From the NCBI RefSeq assembly GCF_001427385.1, contig NZ_LMGJ01000012.1:433-64432 (forward strand): a DNA stretch of 64,000 bases, given 5' to 3'. Below are positions 24,490 through 33,707 of the stretch, one piece after another. This stretch comes from Mesorhizobium sp. Root157. Lineage in GTDB: Bacteria > Pseudomonadota > Alphaproteobacteria > Rhizobiales > Rhizobiaceae. Every line of letters starts with the position of its first letter. Position 1 is the first letter of the stretch. Below the pieces are notes generated by a model. The model made no database searches and was not told the DNA's origin. It saw nothing but the letters and a program-made list of their open reading frames with translations. Both the position numbers and the translations under genes were made by a program.

Positions 24490-25326
24490 TTGTTGAACCG
24501 TCGTCTCTTTTCCGCATTCGCCGCGCTGGCATTTCTAACCGCCAGCAGTTTTTCCGCTGTCGCGCAGGACAAGTCGATCGTGGTGGCTTCCACCACGTCT
24601 ACGCAGGATTCGGGCCTCTTCGATTATCTTCTGCCGCTGTTCAAGGCCAAGACCGGCATCGACGTGAAGGTCATCGCGCAGGGCACCGGGCAGGCGCTGG
24701 ACACCGCGCGGCGCGGTGATGCCGATGTCGTGTTCGTCCACGCCAAGGCGCAGGAAGAAAAGTTCCTGAGCGAGGGCTTCGGCGTCAAGCGCTACGACGT
24801 CATGTACAATGACTTCGTGCTGATTGGGCCGAAGAGCGACCCGGCCGGCATCAAGGGAACCAAGGATATTACCGCGGCCTTTGCGGCCGTCCTTGCCAAG
24901 CAGGCGCCGTTCGTCTCACGCGGCGACAAATCGGGCACGCACAGCGCCGAATTGAAGCTGTGGAAGGAAGCCGGTGTCGATATCGATACGGCAAAGGGCG
25001 AGTGGTATCGCGACATCGGCCAGGGCATGGGCGCGGCTTTGAACACTGCCGGCGCCATGAACGCCTATGTGCTTGCCGACCGTGGCACCTGGCTTTCGTT
25101 CAAGAATCGCGGCGATCTTGAGGTCGTGGTCGAGGGCGACAAGCGGCTGTTCAACCAATATGGCGTCATGCTGGTCAATCCGGAAAAGTTCCCGACCGTG
25201 AAGGCCGATCTCGGTCAAAGCTTCATCGATTACCTCGTTTCCGATGAAGGACAGAAAGCGATTTCCGAATACAAGATCGACGGCCAGCAGCTGTTCTTCC
25301 CCAACGCCAGCCGCGATCCTTCCTGA
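24490..25326 (+). CDS. tupA: Tungstate-binding periplasmic protein
   Basis: 278-aa exported binding protein. The signal peptide RRLFSAFAALAFLTASSFSAVAQ (shown less its last base pairs of context) is followed by SIVVASTTSTQDSGLFDYLL, the oxyanion-binding motif TTSTQDSG that marks TupA/WtpA. Further family features are FVSRGDKSGTH and KGEWYRDIGQGMG. No ATG is in frame; TTG at 24490 (or 24493) with GGGAG 6-9 bases upstream is the best start. It completes tupBCA and fits tungstate supply to the downstream formate dehydrogenase. Confidence 0.9.
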   Translation: MLNRRLFSAFAALAFLTASSFSAVAQDKSIVVASTTSTQDSGLFDYLLPLFKAKTGIDVKVIAQGTGQALDTARRGDADVVFVHAKAQEEKFLSEGFGVKRYDVMYNDFVLIGPKSDPAGIKGTKDITAAFAAVLAKQAPFVSRGDKSGTHSAELKLWKEAGVDIDTAKGEWYRDIGQGMGAALNTAGAMNAYVLADRGTWLSFKNRGDLEVVVEGDKRLFNQYGVMLVNPEKFPTVKADLGQSFIDYLVSDEGQKAISEYKIDGQQLFFPNASRDPS

Positions 25327-25428
25327 TCGCATCGCGTCGCGGATTTTATGCAGTGGCGGAAAGGGTGTTCCTTCCGCCACTTGCCTTTGCCGGTTGCAAA
25401 CCCGATCACACCTGGCCCATCATTGGGC

Positions 25429-26553
25429 ATGAGCAGAACGCAGCCTTCAAACGGCGCGCTGACCAGCCTCGAATCGGCGCTCGCCGAACTGCTCGACGGG
25501 CTGGTTGCGGTCGCCCCTGTTTCCGTGCCGCTTGAACAGGCGCGCGGTCGCATTGCCGCCGCAACGGCAGAGCTTGCGGTGCCGCAGCCTGAATGGAACA
25601 GGGCTGTCATCGACGGCTGGGCCCTGCGTTCGCTCGACCTTGCCGGTGCCTCATCCTATTCGCCGGTTCCCCTGATCAATGCCCCGGTATGGGTCGAAGC
25701 CGGCGACAAACTCCCCGATAGTTGCGACTGCGTCCTGAAGGCCGAGCTTGTCGAATCGGAAGGGCCGATCGCGCAAGCCTATATGGATGCGATTCCCGGC
25801 GAAGGTATCCGCCGTACCGGCGAGGACATTTCGGCGGGTCGGCCGGTTCTTCTCGATGGCCGCCGCATAGGCTTCGCCGATATCCTGGCCGCGCGCGCCG
25901 CCGGATTTGAAAGGGTTGCGGTGCGTTCGCCCAACATTGGCCTGATCGATGTGGCTGCGGGCGACGGCCGTTTGCTGACCGTGCAGTTGATCGCCGATTT
26001 GCTCGAGGGGGCAGGAATGCGCGTCTCCGTCAAAACTTCGGCACGCGACGCCAAGTCGATAGCCGGCGCATTGGCCAGCCATGAATGCGACTTGATGGTT
26101 GTCGTTGGCGGCACCGGATTTGGCCGCACTGACGCGACAGCGCAAGCGTTGTCGATGGATAATGCGCTGATCGCACATGGCATTGCGCTGCGGCCCGGCC
26201 ACACCGTTGCCACCGGAAAACGCGGCCCTGTCCCTGTGGTGGCGCTACCTGGCGCACCCGATCAGGCGTTTGCCGCCTATCATGCGCTCGTGCAACCGGT
26301 GCTCGACCGTCTCACTGGCCGCACAGGCAGATTTGGCATCACATTGCCCTTGGCGCGCAAGATTTCGTCGACGGTCGGCATCGCCGAAATCGGGTTGGTT
26401 CGACAGGAGCAAGCCGGGTGGATGCCACTTGGCGTTGGCGATCTTTCGCTGGACCATCTTCGCATGGCAGATGCTTGGCTTGCGATTGCCGCAGACAGTG
26501 AGGGATATGCAGCAGGGGCGCCGGTCGAAGCCTTTCCACTGCGCATGGCCTGA
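25429..26553 (+). CDS. Divergent MoeA-like molybdopterin-binding protein
   Basis: 374-aa paralog of the Mo/W-insertase MoeA. The MoeA N-terminal motif reads NRAVIDGWALRS instead of NSAVDGYAV. The cofactor-binding loop reads VVVGGTGFGRTDATAQ instead of SGGVSTGDADY, and the Pro-Gly loop reads ALPGAPDQAFA. The fold seems kept but key positions drift, so the function may be altered (tungsten-specific insertion, or regulation). ATG 25429 is chosen because the frame upstream lies close behind tupA with no family match. It is followed after 14 bases by the second MoeA paralog. Confidence 0.75.
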   Translation: MSRTQPSNGALTSLESALAELLDGLVAVAPVSVPLEQARGRIAAATAELAVPQPEWNRAVIDGWALRSLDLAGASSYSPVPLINAPVWVEAGDKLPDSCDCVLKAELVESEGPIAQAYMDAIPGEGIRRTGEDISAGRPVLLDGRRIGFADILAARAAGFERVAVRSPNIGLIDVAAGDGRLLTVQLIADLLEGAGMRVSVKTSARDAKSIAGALASHECDLMVVVGGTGFGRTDATAQALSMDNALIAHGIALRPGHTVATGKRGPVPVVALPGAPDQAFAAYHALVQPVLDRLTGRTGRFGITLPLARKISSTVGIAEIGLVRQEQAGWMPLGVGDLSLDHLRMADAWLAIAADSEGYAAGAPVEAFPLRMA

Positions 26554-26567
26554 GATAAGGACCCGGC

Positions 26568-28526
26568 ATGGCCAACTCATCCCGCTCTCCAGCCCCCCGC
26601 CGTTCGGAAGGGGTTTCGCAAGACCAGTTCTTGACCGTCCTGTCACGCGAGGATGCCATAGCCCGCTTTGATGCGGCGCTGTTTCCGCGTGACGTGCCGG
26701 CGGAAGAGCGTTTGCTGGCCGATGCGCTCGGCCTGGCCCTGGCGCGCGATATAGTGGCGCCTCTCGATGCGCCGCCCTTTGATCGTTCGGGTGTTGATGG
26801 CTTCGCCGTCCGGGCGGCAGATATCGCCTCTGCTTCCGAGGCAATGCCCGTGCGTCTTAGTTTGAATGGAGAAGTCATAGCCTGCGGTGTCGAGCCGACC
26901 GAAACCGTCGCTGCTGGTACGGCAACGACGATCGCGACGGGTGGTCCGCTGCCGCGCGGCGCCGATGCGGTCATCATGGTCGAACATACCCAGCCGGTTG
27001 GCGACAGCGCCGTGGAGATTCGGCGCAGTGCATCGCCTGGCCAATTCGTCGCCTATGCCGGATCGGATATTGCACGGGGCGAGGTTCTGCTGCGCGCGGG
27101 AACGCAGATCGGGTCGCGGGAAATCGGCATGCTGGCCACATGCGGCGTTTCGCGGGTCGCTGTTGCGCGAAAGCCCCGAGTTGCTGTGCTGTCGACCGGC
27201 GACGAACTCGTCCAGCCGGGAGAACCGTTGCGCCCGGCTGCCGTATACGATGCAAACGGTGCGGTCGTCAGTGCGGCAATCGCCGAAAATGGCGGAGAGG
27301 CTCTGTTCCTTGGCGCAATTGCGGATGACGAGGCTCGGCTCGAACATGCCATGCGCGATGCTCTTGCGGTCTCCGATATGCTGATCCTGTCCGGCGGCAC
27401 GTCAAAAGGCGCCGGCGATCTCAGCCATCGGATCATTGCCCGGCTCGGTCAACCGGGGATCGTTGCACATGGCGTGGCGCTGAAGCCGGGCAAGCCGCTT
27501 TGTCTCGCCGTTTGCGACGGAAAACCCGTTGTAATCCTGCCGGGGTTCCCGACTTCCGCCATGTTCACCTTTCACGACATTATCGTGCCGGTGCTGCGCC
27601 GTATGGCTGGCCTGCCGCCAAGAGCAGAGACTCAGGTGACGGCGGAAATCCCGCTGCGTGTCGGCTCGGAACTCGGGCGCACGGAATTCGTGATGGTGTC
27701 GCTGGTCGAAGGCGACAACGGCCTCGTCGCCTACCCGACCGGAAAGGGCTCGGGCGCCGTTACTTCGTTTGCTCAGGCTGACGGTTTCGTTCGTATCGAC
27801 GCGCTTTCAGATCATCTGCCTGGTGGGGCGCAGGTTGACGTGACGCTGTTTACGCCACATGTGCGGATTCCCGACCTGGTCATTATCGGCAGCCATTGCA
27901 CCGGGCTCGACCTTGTGTTGGCACCGCTCGCGCGCACTGGCCTTTCTGCCCGGTCGCTTGCTGTCGGGAGCCTTGGCGGGCTGGCCGCGGCCAGGCGTGG
28001 CGAATGCGATCTGGCACCCATCCATCTGTTCGACGACAAGACCCAGACCTACAACACACCCTTCCTGGGCGAAGGGTTCGAACTCGTGCCGGGCTGGCGG
28101 CGCATGCAGGGTATCGTCTACCGGCCGGGAGATTCGCGCTTTGAAGGCAAATCGGCTGACGAGGCGCTTGCTGCTGCGCTGACCGATGCGGACTGCATGA
28201 TGGTCAACCGCAACCAAGGGGCAGGGACCCGCATTCTGATCGACAAACTGCTCGGGCAGGCACGGCCGGATGGCTACTGGAACCAGCCACGCTCCCACAA
28301 TGCCGTTGCGGCCGCAGTGGCGCAAAAGCGCGCGGACTGGGGCGTGACCATTTCAACCGTCGCCCGCGCCAGCGGGCTTGGGTTCATTTCGCTAACGGAA
28401 GAGCACTATGATTTCGCGCTGATTTCGAGGCGCAAGTCCCGGCCGGCGGTGCAGGCCTTCCTGGAAGCGTTGCGCTCGCCCGCAAGCCGCGCCGAACTGG
28501 AGAAAGCCGGCTTTCGACCGGCTTGA
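26568..28526 (+). CDS. MoeA fused to a binding-protein-like domain
   Basis: 652-aa fusion. Residues about 20-410 are a MoeA-type insertase: RSGVDGFAVRAADI, ATGGPLPRGADAVIMVEHT, AVLSTGDELVQPGE, LSGGTSKGAGDLS and VILPGFPTSAMF. The LPGFPTS form resembles MoeA of tungsten users. Residues about 415-652 are a PBP-like domain (VIIGSHCTGLDLVLAPLA; MMVNRNQGAGTRILIDKLLG) like that in the HTH-PBP regulator upstream. The domain may bind the oxyanion or cofactor intermediate. Co-directional with tupBCA and the 374-aa paralog; probably inserts W or Mo into molybdopterin. Confidence 0.85.
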   Translation: MANSSRSPAPRRSEGVSQDQFLTVLSREDAIARFDAALFPRDVPAEERLLADALGLALARDIVAPLDAPPFDRSGVDGFAVRAADIASASEAMPVRLSLNGEVIACGVEPTETVAAGTATTIATGGPLPRGADAVIMVEHTQPVGDSAVEIRRSASPGQFVAYAGSDIARGEVLLRAGTQIGSREIGMLATCGVSRVAVARKPRVAVLSTGDELVQPGEPLRPAAVYDANGAVVSAAIAENGGEALFLGAIADDEARLEHAMRDALAVSDMLILSGGTSKGAGDLSHRIIARLGQPGIVAHGVALKPGKPLCLAVCDGKPVVILPGFPTSAMFTFHDIIVPVLRRMAGLPPRAETQVTAEIPLRVGSELGRTEFVMVSLVEGDNGLVAYPTGKGSGAVTSFAQADGFVRIDALSDHLPGGAQVDVTLFTPHVRIPDLVIIGSHCTGLDLVLAPLARTGLSARSLAVGSLGGLAAARRGECDLAPIHLFDDKTQTYNTPFLGEGFELVPGWRRMQGIVYRPGDSRFEGKSADEALAAALTDADCMMVNRNQGAGTRILIDKLLGQARPDGYWNQPRSHNAVAAAVAQKRADWGVTISTVARASGLGFISLTEEHYDFALISRRKSRPAVQAFLEALRSPASRAELEKAGFRPA

Positions 28527-28615
28527 TGCATGTCGCCCGAAAGTGGGAAACGGTTTCGGATAACGGCAAAAAGCAAATACCTGACGTGCGGCCTGCGTAT
28601 CTGAAAGATCGCGAC
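28525..28615 (+). repeat. Dispersed palindromic repeat, copy 1
   Basis: Starts ATGCATGTCGCCCGAAAGTG, contains CCGAAA...TTTCGG pairing, and ends GAATCTGAAAGATCGCGAC-like (here GTATCTGAAAGATCGCGAC). It overlaps the MoeA-PBP stop and fills the gap to the convergent mobA gene. The same sequence occurs at 45343-45441 and, shortened and inverted, at 47467-47512. Confidence 0.75.
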
Positions 28616-28616
28616 T

Positions 28617-29246
28617 TCACTGGTTCGCAAGTTTTGCCAGCCGCTCCGCCTCGGACAGATCTTCCACCGTATTGGCGTTGAAAAACGGATCGACCGGTTC
28701 GACGGACCAGGTCACCGTGGCAAGCCGGTAGCGCGCGGTCCAGCGGTCGATCTTGCGCAAGTTTTCCTCCACCAACGCATGGCGCAGATCGTCGCGCAAC
28801 GCGACACTCCACAGGCCGATCACCGGATGTGAGCGCCCGTCGGATGCGGCGACCGCGAGTTGGGCATCTTCGCGCAGCCGGGCCTGGTGGAGCCGTTCGA
28901 CCAAATCGCGCGGCAGGAAAGGGCAATCGCCGGCGGTGCTGACCAGCCACTGGGTCTGCGGCTGGTTCGCGGCCGTCCAGTCGAGCGCGGCAAGCACGCC
29001 GGCAAGCGGTCCAGGATAGTCCGCGACTGTGTCGGCCACAACCGGCAGGTCGAAAGCCGCAAAGCGGCCGGGATCGCCATTGGCGTTCAACACCAGCTGC
29101 TCGCATTGCGGCGAAAATCTTTCGATGACGTGGTCGAGGATCGTTCGGCCGCCGATTTCGCGCATCGGCTTGTCGCCGCCGCCCATGCGGCGCGCCAGTC
29201 CGCCAGCCAATATGACCCCGACCGTCTGTGGCAGCTTATTCGTCAT
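28617..29246 (-). CDS. mobA: Molybdenum cofactor guanylyltransferase
   Basis: 209-aa nucleotidyltransferase that adds GMP to molybdopterin to give MGD, the cofactor form of formate dehydrogenases. The signature [18 protein letters not shown] binds GTP. Further motifs are [19 protein letters not shown] and [10 protein letters not shown] (metal-binding Asp). Length is as usual. Its start overlaps the fdhD stop by 11 bases, so fdhD-mobA form one leftward operon. Confidence 0.93.
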   Translation of the reverse strand: MTNKLPQTVGVILAGGLARRMGGGDKPMREIGGRTILDHVIERFSPQCEQLVLNANGDPGRFAAFDLPVVADTVADYPGPLAGVLAALDWTAANQPQTQWLVSTAGDCPFLPRDLVERLHQARLREDAQLAVAASDGRSHPVIGLWSVALRDDLRHALVEENLRKIDRWTARYRLATVTWSVEPVDPFFNANTVEDLSEAERLAKLANQ

Positions 29247-30120
29247 TTTCGGAACTCTTGCGTGCGTGCTTTGGGCGCTCTTCTTCTATGGTGGAAATAT
29301 CCTGATCGAAAACGATCCGCTTTTCACCGGAGAGTGCCGTGAAACGTTTGCCTCGGGCCCGCCCGACCAGCGTCAATCCCGTTTGCCGCGCCAGCTTCAC
29401 GCCCCAGGAGGTGAACCCCGATCGCGACACCAGGATCGGAATTCCCATGCGCACAGTCTTGATCGTCATCTCTGAGGTGAGGCGGCCCGTGGTGTAGAGA
29501 ATTTTGTCCGAGGGGTCGATGCCATGGCGGTACATCCAGCCGGCAAGCTTGTCGACGGCGTTGTGGCGACCGACATCTTCCATGTAGCAGATCGGCTCGC
29601 CCTGCTTGCAAAGCACGCAGCCATGGATCGCGCCAGCCTCAAGATAAAGCGAAGGCACGGTGTTGATGGTACGGGTCATCTGATAGAGCCAGGACGTTCT
29701 CAATTCGGCCGCGGGAAGTTCGATGTCCTCCATCGCCTCCATGAGATCGCCGAAGGTGGTGCCTTGCGCGCAGCCTGAAGTAAGCGTCCGTTTTTTCAGC
29801 TTCTGCTCGTAATTCGTGTTGGTCTCCGTTCGCACGACCACGACCTGAAGATCGTCGTCATAATCGATCTCCGTGACGACATCGTCGGGCTTGAGCATGT
29901 TTTGGTTGAGCAGGTAGCCCAGCGCCAGATAGTCTGGATAGTCGTTGATCGTCATCATGGTGACGATCTCCTGAGCGTTGAGATAGAGCGTGAGGGCGCG
30001 TTCGACGGGAACCGTAGCTTCAACGGCCACGCCGGTTTGGTCTATTCCTGTCACCCTTTCGGTAAGTCGGGGATTTTCCGGGTCGGGCATAATGGCAGGA
30101 ATGTCGCTTCGGTCTCTCAT
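29236..30120 (-). CDS. fdhD: Formate dehydrogenase sulfurtransferase FdhD
   Basis: 294-aa protein that moves sulfur from a desulfurase/TusA route to the Mo/W-bisMGD of formate dehydrogenase. Conserved regions are [22 protein letters not shown] with the catalytic Cys, [29 protein letters not shown], and [17 protein letters not shown] 30120 is taken; the much longer frame to 30675 is antisense to moeA. It is divergent from moeA and upstream of mobA. Confidence 0.93.
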   Translation of the reverse strand: MRDRSDIPAIMPDPENPRLTERVTGIDQTGVAVEATVPVERALTLYLNAQEIVTMMTINDYPDYLALGYLLNQNMLKPDDVVTEIDYDDDLQVVVVRTETNTNYEQKLKKRTLTSGCAQGTTFGDLMEAMEDIELPAAELRTSWLYQMTRTINTVPSLYLEAGAIHGCVLCKQGEPICYMEDVGRHNAVDKLAGWMYRHGIDPSDKILYTTGRLTSEMTIKTVRMGIPILVSRSGFTSWGVKLARQTGLTLVGRARGKRFTALSGEKRIVFDQDISTIEEERPKHARKSSENDE

Positions 30121-30273
30121 GTCGTTTATATTTTCCGTCTGTGTGCCGCGCGCAAGGCCTGTCGCGGCAGTCGCGCCACGACGTTTACACGAAATAGCTC
30201 GCACGTCAGCCTTATCTAGTGGTAAGTCGCCCAACCCCAAGGTTCGCGTTGAGTGAAAGGTAGATTTCGGAGG

Positions 30274-31530
30274 ATGGCACAACTTTCCGACGACTGCTTT
30301 GCTTTTGCCGGCCCTCTGTTGCCAGTAGATGAAGCAGCCCAACTGCTCGCAGATCGCCTCACCGTGGTGGAGGGCGTGGAGGATGTCCCCGTCGTCCTTG
30401 CCGACGGGCGTATATTGGCGCGCGATCTGATCGCGCCTCTGCCGCTGCCGCCTTTCACGAATTCGGCTGTCGACGGATATGCAGTGCGCGGCGTCGACTT
30501 GCCGTCGGGTGAAAAGAAGACGTTTGCCTTGGTCGGTCGCATTCAGGCGGGCGGTGGCGAAATCGTCACCGTGGGCCCAGGCGAAGCAGCTCGGGTCTTC
30601 ACCGGCGCTCCCATGCCCGCCGGGGCGGATACCGTCTTCATGCAGGAAGACGTTGATCTGACGCACGAGGGTCACGTCATTCTACCGCCCGGCCTGAAAC
30701 GTGGTGCCAATGCCCGTCCGGCCGGCGAAGACGTTGCGGTCGGGCAGGTCGTGTTGCGGGCAGGACATCGCATGCGGCCCCAGGATGTGGCTCTTGCGGC
30801 CGCCTTGGGCCAAACCAAGATCGAGGTTCGTCGCCGTATCCGCGTCGCCGTGTTTTCAACCGGCAATGAAATCGTCGCGCCCGGTGCACAGCGTGGTTCC
30901 ACGCAGCTTTTCGATTCCAATCGTTTCATGCTGAAATCCATGCTTGCTCGTCTGGGCTGCGAGATTTCAGACCTCGGGATCCTTGGTGACGATGCCATCG
31001 CGACGGCTTCCGTCATCAAGAATGCGGCTGCGGAGCATGATCTGGTCCTGACCTCCGGCGGCGTCTCGACGGGCGATGCGGACTACGTCAAGACGGCGGT
31101 AGAGAGCATTGGCACGCTTGTCTTCTGGCGCATGGCCATCAAGCCTGGCCGCCCCGTCGCCATGGGGGTGGTCGGAGGAACCCCGTTCCTTGGGCTTCCC
31201 GGCAACCCGGTGGCGAGTTTCGTCACTTTCGTCAATGTCGCCCGGCCTGCCATATTCGCGTTGTCCGGCACGCAATCCGGACCTCCTGCCGCGATCCGGT
31301 TGCGCGCGGCCTTTACTTACAGAAAGAAGGCTGGCCGCCGTGAATATGTGCGCGCCAGCCTGCGAACCGCGGAGGACGGCACCGTCGAAGCGATGAAGTT
31401 CCCGCGCGAGGGGGCGGGGTTGCTGTCGTCGCTTGTCGAAACCGATGGCCTCGTCGAGCTTCGCGAGCGGATAACAAGCGTTGAAGTTGGCGAAACGGTT
31501 TCCTTCCTGCCTTACGCAAGTCTTCTCTAA
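30274..31530 (+). CDS. moeA: Molybdopterin molybdotransferase MoeA
   Basis: 418-aa canonical MoeA. Motifs are NSAVDGYAV, VFTGAPMPAGADTVFMQED, ANARPAGEDV, AVFSTGNEIVAPG, LTSGGVSTGDADYVK and GLPGNPVASFVTF, all matching the housekeeping enzyme that inserts Mo (or W) into adenylated molybdopterin. ATG 30274 gives the expected N-terminus; a GTG at 30253 would add seven residues. It is the third MoeA homolog within 6 kb and the least diverged. Transcribed toward the TusA-like and fdh genes. Confidence 0.93.
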   Translation: MAQLSDDCFAFAGPLLPVDEAAQLLADRLTVVEGVEDVPVVLADGRILARDLIAPLPLPPFTNSAVDGYAVRGVDLPSGEKKTFALVGRIQAGGGEIVTVGPGEAARVFTGAPMPAGADTVFMQEDVDLTHEGHVILPPGLKRGANARPAGEDVAVGQVVLRAGHRMRPQDVALAAALGQTKIEVRRRIRVAVFSTGNEIVAPGAQRGSTQLFDSNRFMLKSMLARLGCEISDLGILGDDAIATASVIKNAAAEHDLVLTSGGVSTGDADYVKTAVESIGTLVFWRMAIKPGRPVAMGVVGGTPFLGLPGNPVASFVTFVNVARPAIFALSGTQSGPPAAIRLRAAFTYRKKAGRREYVRASLRTAEDGTVEAMKFPREGAGLLSSLVETDGLVELRERITSVEVGETVSFLPYASLL

Positions 31531-31626
31531 AGGGCACTCCTGCTGCTTGCGCGGCATTGACCGTAACCAAGGCACTTTCAAGTTTGTGACTTGGCCTTGA
31601 TCGAGGAAGATAATAGGCTTTCTCAA

Positions 31627-31878
31627 ATGACAACGATAAAGCTCGATCTCTCTGGACTGAAATGTCCCCTGCCTGCCTTGAAGACCCGCAAGGCTCTGGG
31701 TGCCGTGGGGGCGGGCGGTAAACTCGAAGTCCATTGCACCGACCCTTTGTCGGCCATCGACATTCCCAATCTCGTACGCGAAACCGGGGATCGTATCGAA
31801 AATACGGAACGCGCCGGCGACCGGATAATATTCCTGATCGAAAGGCGTATGGACCCAGGCAGCGATGTGAGACGATGA
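31627..31878 (+). CDS. TusA-family sulfur carrier
   Basis: 83-aa sulfur-relay protein with the TusA motif LDLSGLKCPLPALKTRKAL, Cys13 being the persulfide carrier. TusA-like proteins pass sulfur between desulfurases and acceptors including FdhD. Placed between moeA and the fdh genes, it is likely the sulfur donor for cofactor sulfuration here. ATG 31627 is chosen; the in-frame upstream codons lack a ribosome binding site. Confidence 0.88.
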   Translation: MTTIKLDLSGLKCPLPALKTRKALGAVGAGGKLEVHCTDPLSAIDIPNLVRETGDRIENTERAGDRIIFLIERRMDPGSDVRR

Positions 31879-32032
31879 TGAGCGGGTTTGTTGGTATCAA
31901 GGCTGCATATTCAGGCAAAATTTGCTGAAACGCTAAAAATATGTATCCTTGGGAATATCTTTTGCCTTATAGTCAAAATCCGACAACCTCTTTTTGGGTC
32001 GTCGCCGAAGAAACGTCGTCAGGGGAGAGAGC

Positions 32033-33706
<1,674 letters not shown>

Positions 33707-33707
33707 G

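Noticed and set aside
25348..25428. N-terminal extension of the 374-aa MoeA-like protein
   Set aside because: Residues show no MoeA character and overlap the tupA 3' flank; ATG 25429 gives the usual start.
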